Positions 45,323 to 53,835 of a stretch of DNA of 64,000 bases are shown here, piece by piece (position 1 is the first letter of the stretch; each line of letters starts with the position of its first letter). The position numbers and the translations under genes are program-made. Location: NCBI RefSeq assembly GCF_036885195.1, contig NZ_CP133656.1, forward strand, positions 3,286,001 through 3,350,000. Direction: 5' to 3'. The notes under the pieces are model-generated. The model saw only the letters and a list, made by a program, of their open reading frames with translations, made no database searches and was not told where the DNA came from. Origin of the DNA: Pectobacterium cacticida (GTDB lineage Bacteria; Pseudomonadota; Gammaproteobacteria; Enterobacterales; Enterobacteriaceae).

Positions 45323-45344
45323 GTTACGCCTTAATACTTAACGA

Positions 45345-46481
45345 TTAACGGGTCAGATCGTCAAAAAATTTCTTAACGCCATCGAAAAAGCTTTTCGAGC
45401 GCGGGCTATTTCTTTCACCCGACGGGCCACCGAAGCTCTCATTGAGTTCTTGCAGTAGTTGCCTCTGACGCTCGTTTAAATTAACCGGCGTTTCTACCAC
45501 GACACGACACAACAGATCGCCCTGCGCGCCGCCACGCACCGATTTGACACCTTTGCCCCGCATACGGAATAGTTTTCCGGTTTGCGTTTCGGCCGGCACC
45601 TTCAGCTTCACGCGTCCATCCAGTGTCGGCACTTCAATTTCGCCGCCTAACGCCGCCATCGCAAAGTTGATCGGCACCTCACAGTACAGATTGTTTTCTT
45701 CACGCTGGAAAATCGGATGCGCTTTAACCTGCACCTGCACATACAAATCGCCTGATGGTGCACCGTGTTCACCCGCTTCGCCTTCACCAGACAAACGAAT
45801 ACGGTCGCCCGTGTCCACACCGGCGGGAATCTTCACCGACAGTGTTTTACTCTTCTCTACGCGACCATGACCGTGACATTTAACGCACGGATCCTGGATG
45901 ATCTTGCCGCGACCATGACAGTGTGGGCACGCTTGCTGTACGGTAAAGAAGCCCTGACGCATCTGCACCTGGCCATTACCATGACAGGTTGGACAAGTGA
46001 CCGGTGAGCTACCCGGTTTGGCGCCGCTGCCGTGGCAGACATCACACTCCTCCAGCGCAGGAATACGGATCTCTTTGGTAACGCCGCGAACCGCCTCCTC
46101 TAGCGTCAACTCCATGTTGTAGCGTAAATCGGAGCCACGACTCGCCCGTTGGCGGCGCCCACCACCAAAAATGTCCCCGAACACGTCGCCAAAAATATCA
46201 CCAAAATCGGCGGCACCGCCGCTAAAGCCACCACCGCCACCGCCCATACCACCCTGTTCAAACGCCGCGTGGCCGTATTGATCATAGGCGGCACGCTTTT
46301 GCGCGTCGGTAAGCACCTCGTAGGCTTCTTTGATCTCTTTGAATTTGGCTTCAGCCCCGCTATCACCAGGATTGCGATCCGGGTGATATTTCATTGCCAA
46401 GCGCTTGTAAGCCTTCTTTATCTCGCGCTCATCTGCGCTTCTGGCAACGCCCAGGCTTTCATAATAATCTTTCTTCGCCAT
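45345..46481 (-). CDS. dnaJ: Chaperone DnaJ (Hsp40)
   Basis: Co-chaperone that delivers substrates to DnaK and stimulates its ATPase. ATG 46481 gives 378 residues (E. coli 376). The J domain has HPD in YHPDRNPGD, followed by a Gly/Phe-rich stretch (EQGGMGGGGGGFSGGAADF), four CxxCxGxG zinc repeats (CDVCHGSG, CPTCHGNG, CPHCHGRG, CVKCHGHG) and the C-terminal substrate-binding domains. It follows dnaK after 107 bp that contain a possible hairpin (CACGGGCG / CGCCCGTG, about 46506-46538). Confidence 0.97.
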   Translation of the reverse strand: MAKKDYYESLGVARSADEREIKKAYKRLAMKYHPDRNPGDSGAEAKFKEIKEAYEVLTDAQKRAAYDQYGHAAFEQGGMGGGGGGFSGGAADFGDIFGDVFGDIFGGGRRQRASRGSDLRYNMELTLEEAVRGVTKEIRIPALEECDVCHGSGAKPGSSPVTCPTCHGNGQVQMRQGFFTVQQACPHCHGRGKIIQDPCVKCHGHGRVEKSKTLSVKIPAGVDTGDRIRLSGEGEAGEHGAPSGDLYVQVQVKAHPIFQREENNLYCEVPINFAMAALGGEIEVPTLDGRVKLKVPAETQTGKLFRMRGKGVKSVRGGAQGDLLCRVVVETPVNLNERQRQLLQELNESFGGPSGERNSPRSKSFFDGVKKFFDDLTR

Positions 46482-46588
46482 CTCTTTTCCTGCCCTCAAC
46501 ATGCGTGCACGGGCGCAGAGTTTCCTCGACGCCCGTGCTGATTGCCAGCAATAGCCTAATGACTGCTACTGCGCCCGCTCAAGGGCGA

Positions 46589-48496
46589 TTACTTTTTATC
46601 TTTGACTTCTTCAAACTCAGCATCGACGACATCATCATCGCGGCGAGCAGCGGCATCATCCGCGGCATTCTCCGCCCCCTGCTGTGGTTGAGACGCTTCC
46701 AGCAACTTGCCGGAAACCTGCACCAGCGCCTGAATTTTCGCTTCGATTTCTGCCTTATCTTCGCCTTTCAGCGCACTTTCAAGTGCCTTAAGTGCGTCCT
46801 CAATGGCAGTTTTGTCATTAGCCGCCAGTTTATCACCCACTTCTTCCAGTTGCTTACGCGTACTGTGCAGCAGATGATCGCCCTGGTTACGGGCCTGAAC
46901 CAGCTCTTCAAACTTACGGTCAGCTTCAGCGTTCGCTTCCGCATCGCGCACCATCTTCTGGATTTCTTCTTCATTCAGACCAGAAGAAGCCTTGATGGTG
47001 ATTTTCTGTTCGCGACCACTGTTTTTATCTTTCGCCGAAACGTGCAAAATACCATCGGCGTCGATATCAAAAGTGACTTCGATCTGCGGCATACCGCGCG
47101 GCGCAGGCTGAATACCATCCAGGTTAAACTGCCCCAGAGATTTGTTATCTTGCGCACGTTTACGTTCACCCTGCAGAACATGGATCGTTACCGCAGACTG
47201 ATTATCTTCTGCTGTCGAAAATACCTGACTGTGTTTCGTCGGGATAGTCGTGTTCTTCGCGATTAACGGAGTCATTACGCCACCCATGGTTTCGATCCCC
47301 AGAGACAATGGCGTAACATCCAGCAGCAGAACATCTTTCACATCACCAGACAGAACACCGCCTTGAACCGCAGCGCCAATAGCAACGGCTTCGTCCGGGT
47401 TCACGTCTTTACGCGGCTCTTTACCGAAGAACTCTGCGACTTTCTTCTGCACCAGAGGCATACGCGTTTGACCGCCGACCAGAATCACGTCCTTAATATC
47501 TGAAACCGATAGGCCCGCATCCTTCAACGCGACTTTCAGCGGTTCCAACGAACGGTTCACCAGATCTTCGACCAGCGACTCCAACTTCGCGCGCGTCACT
47601 TTGATATTCAGATGCTTAGGTCCGGTAGCGTCCGCCGTGATGTACGGCAGGTTCACGTCGGTTTGCTGAGCAGAAGACAGTTCAATCTTGGCTTTTTCTG
47701 CCGCTTCTTTCAGACGCTGCATGGCCAACGGATCGTTACGCAGGTCAAACCCTTGCTCTTTCTTGAATTCGTCAACCAGGTAGTTGATCATGCGGCTGTC
47801 GAAGTCTTCCCCACCCAGATGGGTATCACCGTTGGTCGCCAGAACTTCGAAGGTTTTTTCACCATCAACTTCGTCGATCTCAATAATAGAAATATCGAAC
47901 GTACCGCCACCCAGGTCGTAAACGGCGATAGTGCGGTTACCGACTTCTTTATCCAAGCCATATGCCAACGCGGCAGCCGTCGGTTCGTTAATGATACGTT
48001 TAACTTCCAGCCCAGCGATACGGCCTGCATCTTTCGTTGCCTGACGCTGAGCATCATTGAAGTAAGCAGGAACAGTGATCACTGCTTCGGAAACGGTTTC
48101 GCCCAAATAATCTTCGGCCGTTTTCTTCATTTTTTTCAACACTTCAGCCGAAATCTGCGGTGGCGCCATTTTCTGATCTTTCACTTGCAACCAGGCATCA
48201 CCATTATCAGCGGCGATAATTTTGTACGGCATGATGTTAGCATCGCGCTGAACTTCTTCATCGGTGAAACGACGGCCAATCAAACGTTTAATAGCAAAAA
48301 GGGTATTTTGTGGGTTGGTCACTGCCTGACGTTTAGCAGGTTGGCCAACCAGAGTCTCTCCCTCTTGCGTATAAGCAATAATTGAAGGTGTGGTGCGTTC
48401 ACCTTCAGCATTTTCCAGTACTTTGACCTGCGTACCGTCCATAATCGCGACACAAGAGTTGGTTGTACCCAGGTCGATACCAATAATCTTACCCAT
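46589..48496 (-). CDS. dnaK: Chaperone DnaK (Hsp70)
   Basis: Central ATP-dependent chaperone and negative regulator of sigma-32. The 635-residue protein (E. coli 638) has the nucleotide-binding domain (about 1-383) beginning GKIIGIDLGTTNSCVAIMDG with phosphate motif DLGGGTFDISI. The linker is DVLLLDVTPLSLGIET, followed by the substrate-binding domain and a C-terminal tail ending EEVKDKK. It is first in dnaKJ, with a sigma-32 promoter about 190 bp upstream of the start. Confidence 0.98.
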   Translation of the reverse strand: MGKIIGIDLGTTNSCVAIMDGTQVKVLENAEGERTTPSIIAYTQEGETLVGQPAKRQAVTNPQNTLFAIKRLIGRRFTDEEVQRDANIMPYKIIAADNGDAWLQVKDQKMAPPQISAEVLKKMKKTAEDYLGETVSEAVITVPAYFNDAQRQATKDAGRIAGLEVKRIINEPTAAALAYGLDKEVGNRTIAVYDLGGGTFDISIIEIDEVDGEKTFEVLATNGDTHLGGEDFDSRMINYLVDEFKKEQGFDLRNDPLAMQRLKEAAEKAKIELSSAQQTDVNLPYITADATGPKHLNIKVTRAKLESLVEDLVNRSLEPLKVALKDAGLSVSDIKDVILVGGQTRMPLVQKKVAEFFGKEPRKDVNPDEAVAIGAAVQGGVLSGDVKDVLLLDVTPLSLGIETMGGVMTPLIAKNTTIPTKHSQVFSTAEDNQSAVTIHVLQGERKRAQDNKSLGQFNLDGIQPAPRGMPQIEVTFDIDADGILHVSAKDKNSGREQKITIKASSGLNEEEIQKMVRDAEANAEADRKFEELVQARNQGDHLLHSTRKQLEEVGDKLAANDKTAIEDALKALESALKGEDKAEIEAKIQALVQVSGKLLEASQPQQGAENAADDAAARRDDDVVDAEFEEVKDKK

Positions 48497-48963
48497 CTAA
48501 ACATCTCCACTAAAAAGTCATATTCGGTGTGGTGGTTAAACCTATTGTGCGGGCGAAATGTCATTTTTCAACGACACCCCCTCGTTTTCATCAGCAGCAC
48601 ACATTTCTCAGCTTTCATGCTAACCACCGATGTAACGGCCCGACAGCCTTTACGGCAGGTCAAACTGTTTCGGTTGCAAATAAGATGGGGACAACATTTA
48701 TTTCATCAAGGGGGGCAATGAAAAAAAATGCCTCTTATCCCCGGTGCGATCAAACTATTCCTCTTTTTGCATATTGTTTCCCTTTTCAACGCCCGATATA
48801 ATGCCGCGCTCGCTGTGATATGAGGGTATTTCCCTGCGTAATGACGAGCAATAATACTTAAAAAAATAGCTATCCCCACATGACTGGCTTATTCGTTAAA
48901 CGGAATAATTCGTCAAAGCAAGGGGCTATAAATAATTAATTAATCTGTTATCGCAGAGGATTT
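48497..48963. other. Divergent dnaK / satP intergenic region
   Basis: A 467-bp region without a supported gene. It holds the dnaK leader and heat-shock promoter on the minus strand. On the plus strand, an AT-rich stretch (GGGGCTATAAATAATT, near 48921) probably forms the satP -10 region. Short frames at 48527-48801 read through the dnaK promoter and have no coding features. Confidence 0.6.
48681..48714 (-). promoter_or_regulatory. Sigma-32 heat-shock promoter of dnaKJ
   Basis: On the minus strand CCCCCTTGATGAAA is followed by CCCCATCTTA after a spacer of about ten bases. This closely matches the E. coli dnaK P1 promoter (CCCCCTTGATGA, CCCCATTTA). It predicts heat-shock induction of dnaKJ with a leader of about 180 nt. 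Confidence 0.87.
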
Positions 48964-49539
48964 ATGAGCACGAACACGTTGGCAAATCCGGGTCCGCTAG
49001 GGCTAATGGGCTTCGGGATGACTACTATTCTGTTGAACCTGCATAATGCAGGCTTTTTTCCCCTCTCTTCTATCATTCTCAGTATGGGCATTTTCTACGG
49101 CGGCATTGCCCAAATTCTCGCGGGCCTGCTGGAATACAAAAAAGGCAATACCTTCGGCGTAACGGCATTCACGTCTTACGGCGCGTTCTGGCTGACGCTG
49201 GTTGCAATTCTCGTTCTGCCTAAAATGGGTCTGGCGGAAGCCAGTGATGCAACATTTCTTGGCGTCTTCCTCTGTCTATGGGGTGTCTTCACTCTATTTA
49301 TGTTCTTTGGGACATTCGGGACTAACCGTGCGCTGCAATTTGTTTTCGGCAGCCTGACCGTGCTGTTCGCCTTACTGGCGATAGGGAACATTACCGGCAA
49401 TCACGCATTGCTAACCTTCGCCGGTTATGAAGGCATTATCTGCGGTGCTAGCGCAGTTTATCTGGCAATGGCTGAAGTGCTGAACGAAAAATTTGGCCGC
49501 ACGGTACTCCCCATTGGCGCACGTGGCGCATCTCACTAA
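48964..49539 (+). CDS. satP: Acetate/succinate transporter SatP
   Basis: AceTr-family (YaaH/GPR1/FUN34) inner-membrane channel or symporter for acetate and succinate. The 191-residue protein (E. coli 188) has six membrane segments and the family signature NPGPLGLMGFGMTTILLNLH at the N-terminus; GIFYGGIAQILAGLLEYKKG and the later TAFTSYGAFWLTL are also conserved. GCAGAGGATTT precedes ATG 48964. It is divergent from dnaK and followed by an intrinsic terminator. Confidence 0.94.
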   Translation: MSTNTLANPGPLGLMGFGMTTILLNLHNAGFFPLSSIILSMGIFYGGIAQILAGLLEYKKGNTFGVTAFTSYGAFWLTLVAILVLPKMGLAEASDATFLGVFLCLWGVFTLFMFFGTFGTNRALQFVFGSLTVLFALLAIGNITGNHALLTFAGYEGIICGASAVYLAMAEVLNEKFGRTVLPIGARGASH

Positions 49540-49571
49540 TTGCCCCATAGCACCATCCTGCGTTAAACCTC

Positions 49572-49605
49572 AACGCGCCCAGCCAACCGGTCGGGCGCGT
49601 TTTTC
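49572..49605 (+). terminator. satP terminator
   Basis: AACGCGCCC and GGGCGCGTT form a 9-bp stem around AGCCAACCGGTC; TTTT follows. It lies between the convergent satP and MFS genes. Confidence 0.88.
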
Positions 49606-49638
49606 TGATCAATTTATCCGTTTACTTCTGGATAAGGC

Positions 49639-50976
49639 TTACACGTTAATAAGCGGACGATCGTGCGCACCATTGACGGATAAATCTCGCGCGTCCGCAT
49701 CCAGGTCGCGCTGCAAATATAGACCTAACAGTAGCCCTACCGCTGCCAGCGCCAAAACATAGAATGCAGGTGCCAATGGTGTCACCGCCATGATTAACGT
49801 GACAAAGACGGGAGTCAACCCGCCGAAAATGGCATAAGAGACGTTATAGGAAAAGGAAATGCCAGAGAACCGCACGGCTGCCGGAAACGCTCTCACCATG
49901 ACATATGGCACACCGCCCACCACGCCAACGCTGAGCCCGACAAGCGCATAGCTCACAAAGAGCAGTGTCGTGCTATCCGCTGCCGAACTGTAGAAAAACC
50001 AACTACAGGCGGCCAACGCCAGACTCCCTACAATAAATAGCTTGCTGGCCCCCCAACGGTCAACCATCAGCCCTGCACCAATACAGCCGATCATTAACGC
50101 GATAGTCGCCAGACAGTTCGCCTGCAAGGCGAGCGCGGCAGGAATGCCGTGGATCTTTTGCAGGTAAGTAGGCGCCATCAGAATGACAACGACGATACAC
50201 GCAGACAGCAGCCAGGTGAGTAGCATTGATACCACGACCGCCCGTTTATGGTTTAAAACCACCGATTTTAACGGCAGGTCTTCTTCCAGTTTCTTCTGCG
50301 CCTGCATTGCCGTAAAGATAGGCGTTTCTTGCAACCAGCGTCGTAAATACATTGCAACAAGACCGAATCCCCCACCAATAAAGAATGGCACACGCCAACC
50401 GCCAGCCAACAGTTGCTCCGGCGTAAGCACAGTGGTGAGTAGTGTCGCGATTAATGACCCAAGTAGGATGCCCATCGTCAGCCCGGACGTTAGCGTACCG
50501 CAGGCAAAACCGATGCGACCACGCGGCACATGCTCAGCAACGAAGACCCATGCGCCGGGAACTTCTCCACCAATTGCTGCGCCTTGTAACACCCGCATTA
50601 ATAGCAACAGTAGCGGTGCGGCAATACCAATCGCCTCATACGTCGGCAGTAGCCCCATTCCCAGCGTCGGTAATGCCATCAGCAATATACTGAGGCTAAA
50701 CATTCGCTTGCGCCCGCGCTTATCGCCAAAATGGGCCATAATGATGCCCCCAAGCGGCCGCGCCAGATAACCCGCCGCGAAAATACCGAATGTTTGCACC
50801 TGACGTAGCCATTCCGGCATATCCGGCGGAAAGAACAGATCGCCAATTATCGCAGCAAAAAAGACGAAAATAATAAAGTCATAGAACTCTAACGCGCCAC
50901 CCAGCGCAGCCAGAGACAATGTTTTATAGTCCTGTCGGTTTAACCGACGAGGGCCGACGTGTTGAGCTTGAATCAT
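49639..50976 (-). CDS. MHS-family MFS transporter
   Basis: A 445-residue major-facilitator protein of the metabolite:H+ symporter type (ProP, ShiA, KgtP relatives). About 12 membrane segments are visible. The first carries GGALEFYDFIIFVFFAA, typical of this subfamily; the loop 2-3 signature is GDKRGRKRMFSLSI, and LMRVLQGAAIGGEVPGAW follows. The substrate is unknown; relatives import osmolytes, citrate, shikimate or dicarboxylates. E. coli has no such gene between satP and mog. It is convergent with satP and upstream of mog in the same direction, 119 bp apart from it. The ATG at 50976 has no strong ribosome-binding site. Confidence 0.85.
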   Translation of the reverse strand: MIQAQHVGPRRLNRQDYKTLSLAALGGALEFYDFIIFVFFAAIIGDLFFPPDMPEWLRQVQTFGIFAAGYLARPLGGIIMAHFGDKRGRKRMFSLSILLMALPTLGMGLLPTYEAIGIAAPLLLLLMRVLQGAAIGGEVPGAWVFVAEHVPRGRIGFACGTLTSGLTMGILLGSLIATLLTTVLTPEQLLAGGWRVPFFIGGGFGLVAMYLRRWLQETPIFTAMQAQKKLEEDLPLKSVVLNHKRAVVVSMLLTWLLSACIVVVILMAPTYLQKIHGIPAALALQANCLATIALMIGCIGAGLMVDRWGASKLFIVGSLALAACSWFFYSSAADSTTLLFVSYALVGLSVGVVGGVPYVMVRAFPAAVRFSGISFSYNVSYAIFGGLTPVFVTLIMAVTPLAPAFYVLALAAVGLLLGLYLQRDLDADARDLSVNGAHDRPLINV

Positions 50977-51095
50977 GAGACACCGTGCATTGCCAGAGTG
51001 AAAAATTCACCACAGAGTGTAAAGTAATAATTACTATATTGGAAAAATTCGTATACACCAGCAAAACTGAATCTTATGTTTCAAATCGCTCAACT

Positions 51096-51683
51096 TTAGT
51101 TTTTTATTTCGCGCACGGCATTTTTAGGACGAAAAGCTGCTACTACATCCGGGTTGGTTTCAATATAGGGGCCTTCCAGCAATTGAATACAATACGGCAC
51201 GCTGGCAAAAATACCGGCGACTATCACCTTCCCCTCGGCGTCTTTTAAACCCTCCAGCGTTTCCTTAATTGACTTGGGCTGCCCTGGCAAGTTAAGAATC
51301 AGCGCCTGTTTGCGTAACACACCAACCTGTCGCGAAAGAATCGCAGTAGGAACAAAGCGCAGGCTAATCTGGCGCATTTGCTCGCCAAACCCCGGCATTT
51401 CCCTATCGGCAACGGCCAGCGTAGCATCGGGTGTGACGTCACGACGCGCAGGCCCGGTCCCCCCGGTTGTCAACACCAGATGACAGCCGCGTTCATCGAC
51501 CAGTTCACACAGCGTTTGTTCAATAATCGCTTGTTCGTCAGGCACTAACCGCGTCTCCACTTCAAAAGGCGTCGTTAAGGCAGCGCGGAACCAGGATTCC
51601 AGTTCCGGGATGCCTTTATCCTGATAAACGCCGTTGGAAGCACGATCGGATACGGAGACCAAACCAATACGCAATACGTTCAT
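51096..51683 (-). CDS. mog: Molybdopterin adenylyltransferase
   Basis: Adenylates molybdopterin before molybdenum insertion by MoeA. ATG 51683, behind GAGG, gives 195 residues, the length of E. coli MogA; the longer frame starts at a GTG two codons earlier. The MoCF-domain motifs TTGGTGPARRDVTPD and MPGFGEQMRQISL are intact, as is LNLPGQPKSIKETLEGLKDA. It lies downstream of talB, separated by a strong terminator. Confidence 0.96.
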   Translation of the reverse strand: MNVLRIGLVSVSDRASNGVYQDKGIPELESWFRAALTTPFEVETRLVPDEQAIIEQTLCELVDERGCHLVLTTGGTGPARRDVTPDATLAVADREMPGFGEQMRQISLRFVPTAILSRQVGVLRKQALILNLPGQPKSIKETLEGLKDAEGKVIVAGIFASVPYCIQLLEGPYIETNPDVVAAFRPKNAVREIKN

Positions 51684-51696
51684 GAGCACCTCACTA

Positions 51697-51727
51697 TAAA
51701 AAAATAGCCGGGAATCCCGGCTATTTT
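51697..51727 (-). terminator. talB terminator
   Basis: Perfect 12-bp stem AAAATAGCCGGG / CCCGGCTATTTT (51701-51712 with 51716-51727) with a three-base loop and a run of seven A on the plus strand (U on the minus transcript). Confidence 0.93.
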
Positions 51728-51742
51728 TATCGGCAGAATGAC

Positions 51743-52696
51743 TTACAGTAAATCGGCAATCATCTTTTCCAGCTTTTCCTGATCGATAGCAAACTTGCGA
51801 ATCCCTTCAGCCAGTTTATCAACCGCCATAGGATCCTGATTGTGCTGCCAGTAGAATTCGGCTTCGGTCATTTTCGCCGGACGGACTTTTATCTCGCCGG
51901 TGTAAGAGAGTTTACGCACCACTTCGCCTTGGCTTTCTGACAGCGCTTTCAGCAACGCTGGCGCGATCGTCAGACGGTCACACCCTGCCAGTTCAAGAAT
52001 CTCGTCGACGTTACGGAAGCTTGCCCCCATCACGACGGTTTCATAGCCGTGTTGTTTGTAGTAATTGTAAATCTCGCTAACGGAAACCACGCCGGGATCC
52101 TCGTGCGGCGCAAATTCTTTCTTATCGCCATTGGCTTTATACCAATCAAGGATACGACCAACGAACGGCGAAATCAGGAACACGCCAGCCTCCGCACAGG
52201 CACGCGCTTGAGCAAAGGAGAACAGCAGCGTCAGATTACAGTTGATGCCTTCTTTTTCCAGTTGTTCCGCCGCACGGATGCCTTGCCAGGTTGACGCCAG
52301 TTTAATCAAGATACGTTCGTTGCCAATGCCCGCATCGTTATACAATTTGATCAGGTGTTTGGCCTTTGCCACGCTGGCGGCGGTGTCATAAGACAAACGC
52401 GCGTCCACCTCGGTTGAGATGCGGCCTGGGATCAATTTTAAAATTTCGAGACCTATATTAACGGCTAGTTTGTCCGTAGCATCGACCACCTGCTGTTGAC
52501 GATCGCTACTCTGCTCACGCGCCCAGGCTATCGCCTCGTCAATCAGCTTACGGTATTCAGGGATCTGCGCCGCGTTAAGAATCAATGAAGGGTTGGTAGT
52601 CGCATCTTGCGGTTGGTACAGTTTCATTGCCGCAATATCGCCAGTATCGGCGACAACCGTGGTCAATTGGCGTAGGGAAGTCAGTTTATCCGTCAT
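51743..52696 (-). CDS. talB: Transaldolase B
   Basis: Pentose-phosphate pathway enzyme that moves a dihydroxyacetone unit from sedoheptulose-7-phosphate to glyceraldehyde-3-phosphate. It has 317 residues, as in E. coli. The Schiff-base Lys lies in ERILIKLASTWQGIRAAE (about 132); DATTNPSLILNA is the N-terminal signature with the catalytic Asp nearby. It is divergent from yaaA and transcribed alone up to its terminator. Confidence 0.97.
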   Translation of the reverse strand: MTDKLTSLRQLTTVVADTGDIAAMKLYQPQDATTNPSLILNAAQIPEYRKLIDEAIAWAREQSSDRQQQVVDATDKLAVNIGLEILKLIPGRISTEVDARLSYDTAASVAKAKHLIKLYNDAGIGNERILIKLASTWQGIRAAEQLEKEGINCNLTLLFSFAQARACAEAGVFLISPFVGRILDWYKANGDKKEFAPHEDPGVVSVSEIYNYYKQHGYETVVMGASFRNVDEILELAGCDRLTIAPALLKALSESQGEVVRKLSYTGEIKVRPAKMTEAEFYWQHNQDPMAVDKLAEGIRKFAIDQEKLEKMIADLL

Positions 52697-52990
52697 GTTG
52701 GCATGTCTCGTTGTTTATACGTGGAGCTCGTGAATGAAAATAACGCATCGGTGAACGATCTGTTATCTAATTTGGAGGCCATCTGTTTCGTACCGAAACC
52801 TGATAATAACACGCGCACTTTCCGGCGCAAGCCAGCCTTACCTTGCCCATACTTGCGATGGCACAGGAGTCCTTTTCCTTGCTGTTAGACCGAAGCACAA
52901 AAGATAATGCGGATTATTGCTATCGCCGTTTTTTTACGGCGTTGTTGTTATAGTGGCAGTATAGAAAAACTGAACGATAGGACATGGCGC

Positions 52991-53764
52991 ATGCTTATTA
53001 CGCTTTCCCCCGCAAAAACACTCGACTACACCAGTCCGTTGGCAACGACGCGTTATACCCAACCGGAACTTCTGGATTATTCCAGCCAATTGATTGATGT
53101 ATGTAAAACGCTGACGCCAGCGCAAATCGCCTCGCTAATGCACATCAGCGATAAACTCGCTGACCTAAATGCCGGTCGCTTTAGCGACTGGCACCCAAAG
53201 TTTACACCGGAAAATGCGCGGCAGGCGCTGCTGGCATTTAAGGGCGATGTCTATACCGGGTTGGCCGCCAATGATTTCAGCGAGGATGACTTCGATTTCG
53301 CCCAGCAGCATCTGCGTATACTGTCAGGCCTGTATGGCGTGTTACGCCCGCTGGACTTGATGCAACCCTATCGGCTGGAAATGGGCACCAAACTGGAGAA
53401 TAAGGCAGGTAACGATCTCTACAGTTTCTGGGGCGACATCATTACGGAAAAACTGAATCAGGCGTTGCGTGAGCAAGGTGACGACGTGCTGATTAATCTG
53501 GCATCAGACGAATATTTCAAAGCCGTCAAACCGAAAAAGCTCAATGCCCATTTGATCAAACCCATTTTTCTGGATGAAAAAAATGGCAAATTCAAGGTCA
53601 TCAGTTTCTACGCCAAGAAAGCGCGCGGCCTGATGAGCCGTTTCATTATCCAAAATCGCCTGACGCAACCGGAACAGTTGAAAGCGTTTAATTTGGAAGG
53701 TTACGTCTTCGAGGCTGCGGACTCTTCGGCTGATGAACTGGTGTTCAAGCGTCACGAGCAGTAA
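52991..53764 (+). CDS. yaaA: Peroxide-stress protein YaaA
   Basis: YaaA/DUF328 family; in E. coli it is induced by OxyR and lowers free intracellular iron under hydrogen peroxide stress. DNA binding has been described, but the biochemical activity is unresolved. ATG 52991 gives 257 residues (E. coli 258) starting MLITLSPAKTLDYTSP; the open frame upstream from 52907 encodes a non-conserved stretch. Conserved parts are DVYTGLAANDFSEDDFDFAQ, then RILSGLYGVLRPLDLMQPYR and EMGTKL. It converges on thrC. Confidence 0.92.
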   Translation: MLITLSPAKTLDYTSPLATTRYTQPELLDYSSQLIDVCKTLTPAQIASLMHISDKLADLNAGRFSDWHPKFTPENARQALLAFKGDVYTGLAANDFSEDDFDFAQQHLRILSGLYGVLRPLDLMQPYRLEMGTKLENKAGNDLYSFWGDIITEKLNQALREQGDDVLINLASDEYFKAVKPKKLNAHLIKPIFLDEKNGKFKVISFYAKKARGLMSRFIIQNRLTQPEQLKAFNLEGYVFEAADSSADELVFKRHEQ

Positions 53765-53775
53765 GCCGAGAACGT

Positions 53776-53799
53776 AAAAAGGGCGGAAATTCCGCCCTT
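53776..53799 (-). terminator. thrC / yaaA convergent terminator
   Basis: AAGGGCGGAA and TTCCGCCCTT form a GC-rich stem; flanking A and T tracts let it act on thrABC (minus strand) and probably on yaaA too. Confidence 0.85.
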
Positions 53800-53835
53800 A
53801 GCCTTCAGCCTTTATCGCTATGTCTTACAACAGCA

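Noticed and set aside
46394..48385. Long plus-strand frames (290 and 257 codons) opposite dnaJ and dnaK
   Set aside because: They are antisense to highly conserved chaperone genes, lack ribosome-binding sites and show phenylalanine- and arginine-rich low-quality sequence typical of shadow frames.
52785..52799. Palindrome GTTTCG-TAC-CGAAAC in the talB-yaaA region
   Set aside because: Six-base arms are too short to assign to a regulator; it does not fit the OxyR pattern expected for yaaA.
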